Assembly: GCA_035760685.1 (NCBI GenBank)
Contig: DASTSM010000197.1
Span: 1 to 10,415, forward strand
Direction: 5' to 3'
Origin: ZC4RG20 sp035760685
GTDB lineage: Bacteria > Pseudomonadota > Gammaproteobacteria > Steroidobacterales > Rariloculaceae
Length of the DNA stretch: 10,415 bases
Positions 1-6,609 of the stretch are shown one piece after another. The notes below the pieces were generated by a model. The model searched no databases and had not been told where the DNA came from. It was given only the letters and a program-made list of their open reading frames with translations. Numbering within the stretch: position 1 is the first letter of the stretch; each line of letters opens with the position of its first letter. A program made the translations under genes and the position numbers.

Positions 1-2463
1 CGCGACCTGCCACGCATTGCTCGCGGAGCGCCACGTGAGACGTGCGTTCACGAGCGTGTACGCGTCGATGAGGTTCGTCGGCGCGTTGACGGCGTTCGCG
101 AACACCTGATCCGTATAGGCCACGTCGACGCGAGGCGTAACGCTGCCGCCGCCGGCGAGCCCGAACTCGTATTGCAGACCGACGCTCGCCTTATTCTCCG
201 GCGTGTACGGCGTGATCATGTCTTTCGTGACCGGCGAGAGCGAGGACACGTTCGTATAGTCGAAATTCAGGTGACTGTACGTGCCGTCGATCGAGAGCCT
301 CGCCGTCGGATTCCACTCGGCCTCGAACTCGACGCCCCAGACGTCGGCGTCGCCGATGTTGTCTTGGCTCGCGCACGGGTTCTGCTCCGCCGGAGGCGCC
401 CAGTAGCAGAGCGTCGTCGGCAGCTGAATGTCGTTGTAAGTATTCGAGAAGACCGCCGCGTTGAGGCGCGCCGCGCCGCTCAACGTCGTCTTCACGCCGA
501 ACTCGTAGCTGTCGAGCGTCTCGGGCTTGAAGGCGTGGTTCTGCGACGGGAAGAACGGCCGGGCGTTGTTGCCGCCCGCGCGATAGCCCGTCGACGCTTG
601 GACGTAGAACATCGTCGCGTCGCTGACGTTGTGCGAGAGCGCGACGCGCCAGTCCGTGTTGTTGCTCGAGTACTTGACCGACAGCCCGTTCAAGCCGAAC
701 ACGCCGCAGTTCGCAGGATTCTCGGCTTCCCAGAACCAGAAGGTCGTGCAGGGCTGGACGTCCGTGAAGTCGGGATTGTGGCGGTGGAACGTGTAGCTCT
801 TCTCGTCCTTCGAGTAGCGGACGCCGAGCGAGAGGTCGGTGCGATCCGTCAGATGCAGCGCCGCCTGGCCGTAAACGGCCTTGTTCTTCGCAGGCACCTG
901 GTCCGGTCCGTGAAAGAAGTCGAATCCGACGTAGGGTAGATCGACGCGCGCGTCCTCGTTCGTCTCCTGATCGAGGTAGAAGGCGCCGAACGTGAGATCG
1001 ACGCGATCGAGCGCAATGCTCGCACGCAGCTCTTGAGTCTTCTGCGTATGCTTGAGCCTTTGCAGGAGCTGCTGCACGGCGAGGGGCGAGCCGTCGGTGT
1101 CCTCGGCGAACAAATTGTCGTAGGTGCGGTACGCCGAGACCGAGAGCAGGGAGATCTTGTCGGTGATCTGCCAGTTCAGATTGACCGATGCGTCCCACGA
1201 CGAGAGCGTATTGACGGGATCGATGACGTAAGGCTTGAACACGTCCGAGTTCTCGCCCGGCACGCCGCCTTGGAACAGCGGGCTCGAGAGACTCGTGCCG
1301 TCGTCGATGTATGTCGCGTAGTTGTAAAGCTTACCGTCGGTCGCGAAGCGGTTGTCGTACGGAACGTCGCCGGCGTCGAAAACGCCGTTGCGGTTGTTGT
1401 CGTAGAAGATGGGCACCGTCGTGCTCGCGGTGGGGCTGAACGTCGGGTTGTTCGGCACGTCCGAAGCGAACGGCGGGAACGGAACGGGCCCATTCGGCGT
1501 GCGCCAGGGGAAATTGGATCCGGAATGGTCGAAGGCCTGAACGAGGACGCCGGGCTGCGACTCGGAATTGTCGTTGACGATGCTCGTCGCGAAATCGAGC
1601 GAGAACTTGTCGGTCGCCTCCCAGCGCAGACTCAGGCGGCCCGCAGCGTAGGACTGCCCGCCTTCGGTGCCGAGATCGCACCCGAACGTCTGCGCGTAGG
1701 TCGGCAAGCCGCCCGGGGTGCCCGGGGGCGGCGTGTGGTTCGCGCACGCGTAGTCGAGGCGCGTCACGTAGCCGTCCATCGACCTCGCGATGCCGGCGAC
1801 GCGCGCGAAGAGCTTGTCGGGAACGATCGTGAAACCGGCCGCGCCCTTGATCTCGGTGCGGTTATACGCGCCCTTCGTCACGGCGACGTCGGCGTCGTCC
1901 GTGCCGTCGGGCTTCCGTGTGAACAGCTTGATCGCGCCGCCGATCGCGTTACGGCCCGCGAGCGTTCCCTGCGGACCGCGCAGGACCTCGACGCGATCGA
2001 GGTCCAAGAGATCGAGCAGGTTGCCCGTGATCGTCGAGTAGTAGACGTCGTCGACGTAGATCGCGACGCCGGGCTCGACGGACGGATTGAAGTCGGTTTG
2101 GCCGATGCCGCGGATGTACGCGACGAGCGCGCTGCCGAAAGCGGAGCCCGCAGGTCGCAGCGAGACGTTCGGCGCCTGCGCCGTGATCTGCGCGAGGTTC
2201 GTCTGGCTCCGAGCCTCGAGCATCTGGGAGTTTACGGCCGTGATCGCCAGCGGCGTGTCTTGGACGTTCGTCGCGCGAAATTCCGCCGTGACGATGACTT
2301 CTTCCAGATTCCCGGATTGTCCCGAGGATGGACTTTCAGCGGAACCGCCGGGGGCTTGCTGTTGTGCAAGAACGTAAGCAGGGGCTCCGGCAATGAACGG
2401 GGTCAGAAAAACACACCAAGGCACGCGACGGACACGAGTCGAGACACCGATCTGCTCCGACAC
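1..2463 (-). CDS. TonB-dependent outer-membrane receptor (3' end cut off by window edge)
   Basis: This gene encodes an outer-membrane receptor expected to import a scarce ligand (iron chelate, vitamin B12, glycan or similar) using TonB-ExbBD energy; the substrate cannot be told from sequence. The frame is open for 821 codons from a GTG at 2463 to the left edge. Residues 1-33 form a signal peptide (RRVPWCVFLTPFIAGAPAYVLA, cut before QQQ). A TonB-box-like LEEVIVTA lies at 53-60. A plug domain follows, with the hallmark RGPQGTLAGRNAIGGAIKL around residues 162-180. The rest alternates aromatic and polar residues like a 22-strand barrel. Near the end, the PYTPENKASVGLQYEF motif is typical of late barrel strands, so probably only about 50-80 residues are missing. 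The GTG start is chosen because GGGAGG lies 7 nt upstream and the next in-frame ATG falls beyond the signal peptide and TonB box. Residues 355-366 form a calcium-loop-like insertion. It is transcribed divergently from the GST gene. Confidence 0.93.
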   Translation of the reverse strand, partial: MSEQIGVSTRVRRVPWCVFLTPFIAGAPAYVLAQQQAPGGSAESPSSGQSGNLEEVIVTAEFRATNVQDTPLAITAVNSQMLEARSQTNLAQITAQAPNVSLRPAGSAFGSALVAYIRGIGQTDFNPSVEPGVAIYVDDVYYSTITGNLLDLLDLDRVEVLRGPQGTLAGRNAIGGAIKLFTRKPDGTDDADVAVTKGAYNRTEIKGAAGFTIVPDKLFARVAGIARSMDGYVTRLDYACANHTPPPGTPGGLPTYAQTFGCDLGTEGGQSYAAGRLSLRWEATDKFSLDFATSIVNDNSESQPGVLVQAFDHSGSNFPWRTPNGPVPFPPFASDVPNNPTFSPTASTTVPIFYDNNRNGVFDAGDVPYDNRFATDGKLYNYATYIDDGTSLSSPLFQGGVPGENSDVFKPYVIDPVNTLSSWDASVNLNWQITDKISLLSVSAYRTYDNLFAEDTDGSPLAVQQLLQRLKHTQKTQELRASIALDRVDLTFGAFYLDQETNEDARVDLPYVGFDFFHGPDQVPAKNKAVYGQAALHLTDRTDLSLGVRYSKDEKSYTFHRHNPDFTDVQPCTTFWFWEAENPANCGVFGLNGLSVKYSSNNTDWRVALSHNVSDATMFYVQASTGYRAGGNNARPFFPSQNHAFKPETLDSYEFGVKTTLSGAARLNAAVFSNTYNDIQLPTTLCYWAPPAEQNPCASQDNIGDADVWGVEFEAEWNPTARLSIDGTYSHLNFDYTNVSSLSPVTKDMITPYTPENKASVGLQYEFGLAGGGSVTPRVDVAYTDQVFANAVNAPTNLIDAYTLVNARLTWRSASNAWQVA

Positions 2464-2835
2464 GATGGAACCTCCCGATGTTGGTTTCCCACCACGCGAC
2501 GAACCGCGACAGCTGCCCGCGTTTCGCCGACCTTTTTCGGCTGCTGGACCACGCTCAGCCAGCGGTAGTGTATCCGCGCAACATACGGGGCGCCATACGG
2601 CGGTCGTCACGCATATGGGCGGCGGGGGGGCGGCAGAGGGGCGGCCGGCGCTTGGCGCCGCTCCCCGGCCGGCGCCGTCCTGCTCGGGGTCCCGCTGTCG
2701 CGGCTGCGGATTGTCGCCGTGTGCCCGGGGGCGCACCCTGCATACTGACTCGCAAAGGATCGCCGGTTCGACAATGAAAGGCATTGCCGGCTCGGCGACG
2801 CGCCACGCACAGGGAAGAATCGAAAGGAGCACGAA
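2464..2835. other. Divergent intergenic region between receptor and GST genes
   Basis: This 372-bp stretch holds the control regions of two genes pointing away from each other. No convincing protein gene was found. It contains a 9-bp direct repeat GGCCGGCGC (2643-2651 and 2667-2675). The first copy overlaps a short dyad, CGGCGC-TTG-GCGCCG (2646-2660). Another short repeat, CATACGG, occurs twice near 2583-2602. A 21-codon reading frame at 2774-2839 ends overlapping the GST start codon, but its ribosome binding site is poor. I could not assign clear -35/-10 pairs for either gene. No Fur-like AT-rich box is visible for the receptor. Confidence 0.6.
2471..2476 (-). promoter_or_regulatory. Ribosome binding site for the receptor gene
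   Basis: On the minus strand GGGAGG lies 7 nt before the GTG codon at 2463-2461. It decides the unusual GTG start, because no in-frame ATG sits near the signal peptide. Confidence 0.7.
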
Positions 2836-3441
2836 ATGAAGCTTTACTACGCGCCCGGAGCCTGCTCGCTCGCACCGCACATCGTCGCCAACGAGGCGGG
2901 CATCCGCGTCGACCTCGAGAAGGTCGATTTGAAGACGAAGAAGACCGAGAGCGGGAAAGATTTCCTCGCGATCAACCCGAAAGGCTACGTGCCCGCGCTC
3001 GAGCTCGACGACGGGCAAGTGCTGACCGAAGGCCCGGCCGTCGATCAGTATCTCGCCGACCGCGAGCCGTCGTCCGGCCTGGCTCCGCCGAACGGCACGC
3101 TCGAGCGGTATCGCCTTCAAGAGTGGCTCGGCTTCATCAACTCCGAGATCCACAAGACGTTCGGCATGCTGTTCGGCTCGGCGTTGCCGGACGCCGTCCG
3201 CCAAGAACGCATCGAGACGCTCAAGAAGCGGTTCGCGGTCGCGGACCGGCTGCTCGCGGGCAAGTCGTACGTCCTCGGCGATCGCTTCACGGCCGCCGAC
3301 GCGTATCTGTTCGTCATGCTGAGGTGGGCCGACCACATGAAGATCGATTTGTCGGGCATGAGTCAGCTCAAGGCCATTCAAGGCCGCATCGCAGCTCGGC
3401 CCGCCGTGCAGAACGCGCTCAAGGAGGAAGGGCTCGCGTGA
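2836..3441 (+). CDS. gstA: Beta-class glutathione S-transferase (GstA type)
   Basis: This is a cytosolic enzyme of 201 residues that conjugates or reduces electrophiles and peroxides using glutathione. The N-terminal thioredoxin-like domain (about 1-80) begins MKLYYAPGACSLAPHI, very close to E. coli GstA. It contains Cys10 (beta-class active site), the NPKGYVPAL motif with cis-Pro53, and Glu65 for glutathione binding. The helical domain (about 87-201) has His106 in EIHKTF, the second beta-class active-site residue. It also has the FTAADAYLF capping-box segment and ends in EEGLA, as GstA does (EEGLK/AEGLK style). The length matches the family. AAAGGAG sits 6 nt before the ATG. The stop overlaps the GTG of the downstream metallopeptidase-like gene, so the two are almost certainly co-transcribed. 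The physiological substrate is unknown. Confidence 0.95.
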   Translation: MKLYYAPGACSLAPHIVANEAGIRVDLEKVDLKTKKTESGKDFLAINPKGYVPALELDDGQVLTEGPAVDQYLADREPSSGLAPPNGTLERYRLQEWLGFINSEIHKTFGMLFGSALPDAVRQERIETLKKRFAVADRLLAGKSYVLGDRFTAADAYLFVMLRWADHMKIDLSGMSQLKAIQGRIAARPAVQNALKEEGLA

Positions 3442-4109
3442 TTCGATGGATTCGCGGGACGGTCTTACTCCTGGCCGCGGCCGCGCAGGCCGCGGCCGTC
3501 GGCGGCTCGGCGGCCGCCGCCGACTCGGCGACCGCGGACGTCTCGGCGACCTCCGGCGGCGCTCATCCCCGAGTCACAGTGCATTTCATTCCGGGCTCGC
3601 CGGCGCTCGGACAGGCGGCGCGCGACTATGAAGCGATCTGGGACGAGTACGGCGAACGCATCGTCCACGCGCTCGAGCACCGAACCTGCCTGCCTTTCCC
3701 CGAAGCGGCCGTCTCGGCCGTGGTCGACGACGACATCAGCAACTCGGGCGGACCCGAGCACGCGATGCAGCTGCGAGCCACGTATCCGCGCGACCTCAAG
3801 GAGGCCACGCTCGTGCACGAGCTAGGGCACCGGCATCTCTGGCAGCTCGTGAAGCGCCTCGACGCGCTGGACGGCCATGAGACCCTCGACCTCGTCCTCG
3901 ACCTCGTCTGGGCCGACGTATGGGGCCAGCGGTTCGCGAAGGACAGCGTCGCCCGCGAATCGCGCTGGGACGGCGGTTACGACTATCGCGCCGCTTGGAG
4001 TCGGGCGCGGTCGCTGAGCGCGAAAGAGCGCGCGCGGCTCTGGAACGAGCTTTTGGCGCTGAACGGCTTCCCGCCGGCCTGCAAGGGCATCGCCGACAAG
4101 GTCGGTTGA
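3438..4109 (+). CDS. Exported HExxH putative metallopeptidase
   Basis: This is a protein of 223 residues that I cannot assign to a named family. Residues 1-28 look like a signal peptide (short basic start IRWIRG, hydrophobic VLLLAAAAQAAAV, Ala-rich cleavage region before DSATA), so the protein is probably periplasmic or secreted. HELGH at 127-131 matches the HExxH zinc-binding motif, with His127 and His131 as metal ligands and Glu128 as the base. An acidic helix downstream (LDLVLDLVWADVWG, about 150-163) could supply a third ligand, but this is inference. One cysteine at 84 and another near the C-terminus could form a disulphide. The GTG start overlaps the GST stop (GTGA), and AGGAGG at 3422-3427 lies 10 nt upstream, giving translational coupling. 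Nothing else in the sequence shows its substrate. A non-peptidase zincin-like fold is possible. Confidence 0.75.
   Translation: MIRWIRGTVLLLAAAAQAAAVGGSAAAADSATADVSATSGGAHPRVTVHFIPGSPALGQAARDYEAIWDEYGERIVHALEHRTCLPFPEAAVSAVVDDDISNSGGPEHAMQLRATYPRDLKEATLVHELGHRHLWQLVKRLDALDGHETLDLVLDLVWADVWGQRFAKDSVARESRWDGGYDYRAAWSRARSLSAKERARLWNELLALNGFPPACKGIADKVG
3473..3497. repeat. Perfect GGCCGCGGCC dyad inside the signal-peptide codons
   Basis: GGCCGCGGCC occurs at 3473-3482 and 3488-3497 around a 5-nt GCGCA. Each arm is itself a palindrome, so the pair can form a 10-bp stem in the mRNA. It encodes Ala codons of the signal peptide, and Ala-rich coding in a GC-rich genome can create such runs by chance. 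Confidence 0.5.
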
Positions 4110-4373
4110 CGCGCGCGGGCTCGGGCCGCGGCGACGGCCGCGGCTCGCGCCGCGACGATTCGATCCACGAGGCCGGTGCGCGCACCGCGCGTCTCGCCTG
4201 GCACATCGAGGGAGCGCATCCTCGACTCGTGGGGCGTCGCGCCGATCGTCGGCCTCGGCGCCGACGAGAGCGAAGCGCTGCTCGAGTTCCTCGAGCGGCT
4301 TCGCGGCGCCGTCGCCGAGAGGCGGGCCGCGAGCAACCGACGCGGCTCGAGCGCGAGGAAGCTCGCCCCGTAG
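4110..4373 (+). other. Unassigned sequence, possibly a degraded gene fragment
   Basis: This stretch lies between the metallopeptidase-like gene and the ATPase-like remnant. The forward frame beginning CGC at 4110 is open to a TAG at 4371. From about 4208 it has protein-like composition (RERILDSWGVAPIVG, then DESEALLEFLERLRG). The first third is a low-complexity Arg/Ala run. The LLEFLERLRG segment resembles the helix after the Walker B/D-loop region of ABC ATPases, in the same frame as the downstream ATPase-like tail. That is only suggestive: no Walker A, signature or Walker B motif is present. Confidence 0.35.
4125..4144 (+). terminator. GC stem-loop just after the metallopeptidase-like gene
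   Basis: GCCGCGGC-GACG-GCCGCGGC is a perfect 8-bp stem with a 4-nt loop, 16 nt after the stop at 4109. No T-run follows, so it could be a weak terminator, an mRNA-end stabiliser, or chance in GC-rich DNA. Confidence 0.3.
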
Positions 4374-4682
4374 GCCTCGCTGCACCTTCGCGCGCGGCGC
4401 TCGCTGCCGGCCGACTTGCGCGTGCCGAACGCGTTGTCGAGCCGCGTCGACGGCGCCAACGCCGTCGTGGCCGCCGCGAGCTGGGACGCCGGTCAGAGCG
4501 CCGACCTCGCGGCGCGCCTCGATGCCGACCTCGAGGTGGAAAGCCTGGGGCTCGAGGAGATCTTCCTCGAGATGCACCGACGGCCGTCGTGGCGGTATGG
4601 GCGGCAGGATGGATCGGATTTTCCGTCTGGTTTCTCCGGGCGCGCGCAATCAGCCCGTATCGGTGGCCGCCGGCGATCTTGA
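4374..4682 (+). pseudogene. Remnant of an ABC-2 type exporter ATPase (C-terminal end only)
   Basis: After the in-frame TAG at 4371-4373, the frame stays open to a TGA at 4680. It reads LRVPNALSSRVDGANAVVAA around 4416-4478 and then LEVESLGLEEIFLEMH near 4530-4578. The SLEEIFLE-type ending is characteristic of the C-terminal regulatory extension of ABC-2 exporter ATPases. The nucleotide-binding domain (Walker A, Q-loop, signature, Walker B, H-loop) is absent: there is no room for it after the upstream gene ends at 4109, and I saw none in other frames. No good start codon or ribosome binding site was found. I read it as a gene that lost most of its length by deletion. The assignment rests on one short motif plus the membrane protein immediately downstream. 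Confidence 0.5.
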
Positions 4683-5404
4683 CGAACCGACGTGCGGAGT
4701 CGAGCTGGCTCGCGGACACGGGCGGCGAATTCACACGCGGCGAGGCGATTGCCGCCAGCCTCACGGCAACGTTCCCGGTGCGTGCGTGGCGGCGGGCCGT
4801 GGGCTTCGGGGCGGCGCTCGCCTTCGTAGCGGCGTTGTCCGCACTGCTCCGCCGACCCGGAGCGCCCTACGCCTTCGGCCTTCTCCTCTGCCTCGCGCTC
4901 TTGCCGATCTTCAGCGCGCCGTTCGCGAGCCGCTTCGCGCGCCGCGCCAAGATGCTGTGGCTCGCGAGCGGTCGATCGCGCCGCGAGCTATTCGCCGCGA
5001 CCGAGCGCGAGCTCTGGCTGCGGCACGCCCCGGCGCTGCTCTTGGTGGTACTCTCAATGGCAATGCTGCTCCTGCTCGCCTACGACATGCGGCCTGCGCT
5101 GCTCGGTAGGGTCTTGCTGCTCTGGGTGACGGGAATGCCGTACGGCGTCTACCTCGGCCTCGCGGCTGTGCGTGGGCACCTGCTCGAGTACGTTGCCGCG
5201 GCGCTGTTCGTCGTGACGGTCGCGATAGGCGCGTGGGCCGCGCTCGGCCAGCCGCCGCGCTACGACTGGCTTGCCGCGGTCGGTACGCTCCAGCTCGCGA
5301 CCGCGGCGGGGCTCCGGGCGTTCGCCGTCTTCCGCTGGCGCGAGATCGATTGGATCGCCTTCCGGCCGCTCCGCTCGCCGCTTCAGGGATTGCGCGGCGC
5401 CTAG
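4589..5404 (+). CDS. Multi-spanning membrane protein, probable truncated ABC permease
   Basis: The frame is open to a TAG at 5402-5404. Six hydrophobic segments are clear: RAVGFGAALAFVAALSALL, AFGLLLCLALLPIFSAPFA, PALLLVVLSMAMLLLLAY, RVLLLWVTGMPYGVYLGLAA, LLEYVAAALFVVTVAIGAWA and WLAAVGTLQLATAAGLRAF. Between the second and third lies a basic loop (RFARRAKMLWLASGRSRREL). This suits the permease partner of the ATPase remnant just upstream, exporting an unknown substrate. The start is uncertain. GTG at 4589 gives 271 residues; TTG 4679 and GTG 4778 are alternatives, and none has a good ribosome binding site. An ATG at 4609 in a different frame opens MDRIFRLV, a permease-like N-terminus, and would need a frameshift near 4630 to join this frame. 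The gene may therefore be truncated or broken. I do not recognise the exact family. Confidence 0.5.
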   Translation: MAVWAAGWIGFSVWFLRARAISPYRWPPAILTNRRAESSWLADTGGEFTRGEAIAASLTATFPVRAWRRAVGFGAALAFVAALSALLRRPGAPYAFGLLLCLALLPIFSAPFASRFARRAKMLWLASGRSRRELFAATERELWLRHAPALLLVVLSMAMLLLLAYDMRPALLGRVLLLWVTGMPYGVYLGLAAVRGHLLEYVAAALFVVTVAIGAWAALGQPPRYDWLAAVGTLQLATAAGLRAFAVFRWREIDWIAFRPLRSPLQGLRGA

Positions 5405-5439
5405 CGAACGCGAACCGCGCTGCGATTCCAATACGCGGT

Positions 5440-5467
5440 TTGTTCCGCGGCTCTAGGTGGCATAACC
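5440..5467 (+). promoter_or_regulatory. Weak promoter candidate for the Bax inhibitor-1 family gene
   Basis: TTGTTC at 5440-5445 and ATAACC at 5462-5467 are separated by 16 bp. The -35 half is fair and the -10 half is poor. It is the only sigma70-like pair seen in the 110-bp gap before the gene. Confidence 0.25.
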
Positions 5468-5514
5468 TGCCCGTAATCGCTACATTCGACGGACGCGAGA
5501 CAGGAGGAAATTCA

Positions 5515-6273
5515 ATGTCCGAGTTCGACCGCAATTATCCCGCGCGACAGGGCTTCGGCACGGCTCGAGGAGCCGTCGCAACCGCCGGCCTGCGGGCCTA
5601 CATGATCCGGGTGTACAACTACATGGCCGTCGGCGTCGCCTTGACGGGCATCACGGCGTGGCTGACCTTCAGCGCCGCCGTGCAGGAGACCTCGTCCGGC
5701 CAGCTCGCGCTGACGCAGTTCGGGCGCACAATCTACGGCGGCCCGCTCATGATCGCCCTCTTCTTAGGCACGCTCGGCCTCGTGTTCTTTCTGAGCATGC
5801 GCATCGGGCGCCTCCGGCCCGGCACCGCGCTCGGGCTCTTTCTGCTCTACGCGGGCCTGCTCGGCGTCATGCTCTCCTCGGTGTTTCTGACGTACACACA
5901 CGCCTCGATCGCGCGCACCTTCTTCATCTCGGCCGCGTCTTTCGGCGGGCTCAGCCTCTACGGCTATACGACGCAGCGCGATCTCTCGCCGATCGGGTCG
6001 TTCCTCGTCATCGGCCTTATCGGGCTGATTCTCGCGATCGTCGTCAACATCTTCTTGAAGAGCACTGGACTCGATTTCGTCATCAGCGCGGCCGGCGTGC
6101 TGATCTTCGCGGGCCTCACGGCGTGGGATACGCAGCGCATCAAGGAGGTCTACGACGTCGGCGACGACGGCACGGCCTCCGCGCGCAAAGAGATCATGGG
6201 CGCGCTGAAGCTCTATCTCGACTTCATCAACCTGTTCCTCTTTCTGCTGCGCTTCCTCGGGAATCGGCGCTAG
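5515..6273 (+). CDS. Bax inhibitor-1/YccA family integral membrane protein
   Basis: This is an inner-membrane protein of 252 residues in the family of E. coli YccA/YbhL and Bacillus YetJ (BI-1/TMBIM). Members act as pH-sensitive calcium channels or, for YccA, as modulators of the FtsH protease. The cytoplasmic N-terminus (about 1-25, SEFDRNYPARQGFG) is followed by seven predicted helices, starting near residues 27, 72, 99, 127, 155, 183 and 226. The family signature AWDTQRIKE contains Asp205. The last helix, LKLYLDFINLFLFLLRFLG, contains Asp236. These probably correspond to the two aspartates that gate YetJ, which is inference by position. The length is slightly above the family norm because of the N-terminal tail and a loop of about 20 residues before the last helix. 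AGGAGG (5503-5508) lies 6 nt before the ATG, which supports this start. It appears to be a single-gene unit. Confidence 0.93.
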   Translation: MSEFDRNYPARQGFGTARGAVATAGLRAYMIRVYNYMAVGVALTGITAWLTFSAAVQETSSGQLALTQFGRTIYGGPLMIALFLGTLGLVFFLSMRIGRLRPGTALGLFLLYAGLLGVMLSSVFLTYTHASIARTFFISAASFGGLSLYGYTTQRDLSPIGSFLVIGLIGLILAIVVNIFLKSTGLDFVISAAGVLIFAGLTAWDTQRIKEVYDVGDDGTASARKEIMGALKLYLDFINLFLFLLRFLGNRR

Positions 6274-6285
6274 CGCTAGCGCTAC
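6268..6285 (+). repeat. CGCTAG hexamer repeat spanning the stop codon
   Basis: CGCTAG-CGCTAG-CGCTAC covers the last sense codon and the TAG stop of the Bax inhibitor-1 family gene and supplies a second in-frame TAG at 6277-6279. The unit is nearly palindromic. It is a very short repeat with no known role here. Confidence 0.5.
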
Positions 6286-6312
6286 CGCGGTCGGCGTCGA
6301 GCCGGCCGCTGC

Positions 6313-6335
6313 GGCGCGCCGGCCGCCGGCGCGCC
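6313..6335 (+). terminator. GC-rich stem-loop after the Bax inhibitor-1 family gene
   Basis: GGCGCGCCGG-CCG-CCGGCGCGCC is a perfect 10-bp inverted repeat with a 3-nt loop, 40 nt past the stop. No T-run follows, so it is at best a non-canonical terminator or 3'-end stabiliser. Confidence 0.35.
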
Positions 6336-6373
6336 CTCGCCCCCGCTCTCGGCCGTCCGCCGCCGCCGTTTCA

Positions 6374-6424
6374 CGATAACGCGCGCGCTCGATAACGTGC
6401 GTACTCGGCTCGCACGTACATAAT
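6374..6424 (+). promoter_or_regulatory. Operator-like tandem repeat and dyad beside a -10-like box
   Basis: Two 16-bp units beginning CGATAACG (6374-6389 and 6390-6405) match at 13 of 16 positions. Overlapping the second unit, ACGTGCG (6395-6401) and CGCACGT (6411-6417) form a perfect 7-bp inverted repeat with a 9-nt spacer. The right arm ends one base before CATAAT (6419-6424), which matches five of six bases of the -10 consensus. No good -35 is present, as expected of an activator-dependent or weak promoter. The regulator is unknown. Confidence 0.35.
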
Positions 6425-6527
6425 TCGAACGACGATAGGCTCGCGGCACCTGCGCATGGCGCGTGGGAGCCGCACTGTGCGAGTGCTCGGCGCGGACGGG
6501 GCTGCTCGTCCTCGTTTCGTGATGCAA

Positions 6528-6560
6528 TTAACACCTGTCTCCTCCTGCCCACACTATGAT
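6528..6560 (+). promoter_or_regulatory. Second weak promoter candidate before the TonB-box gene
   Basis: TTAACA (6528-6533) and TATGAT (6555-6560) each match five of six consensus bases, but their 21-bp spacing is too long for a standard sigma70 promoter. The -10 may work with a different upstream element. Confidence 0.25.
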
Positions 6561-6609
6561 TGCGCCCGCTATCTATCCCCCGATGACCCGCTAGCACGGC
6601 ATCGGCATG

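Noticed and set aside
172..2568. Long plus-strand open frames across the receptor gene
   Set aside because: Their translations are Arg/Val/Asp-rich with no domain, signal or membrane pattern. They lie opposite a continuous minus-strand frame with signal peptide, TonB box and plug motifs, so they are shadows of high-GC coding DNA.
2784..3437. Upstream extension of the HExxH gene's frame through the GST gene
   Set aside because: The extension is Arg-rich and out of frame with the clearly real GST. A signal peptide begins at the GTG at 3438 with a good ribosome binding site.
3796..4764. Minus-strand open frames of 275 and 322 codons opposite the metallopeptidase-like gene and ATPase remnant
   Set aside because: They are Arg/Ala/Pro/Ser low-complexity translations, and the segment matching HLEEDLLEP is just the antisense of the LEEIFLE motif. 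No recognisable domain or ribosome binding site.
5233..5514. N-terminal extension of the Bax inhibitor-1 family gene
   Set aside because: The extension overlaps the membrane protein upstream and has no family similarity. AGGAGG sits 6 nt before the ATG at 5515.
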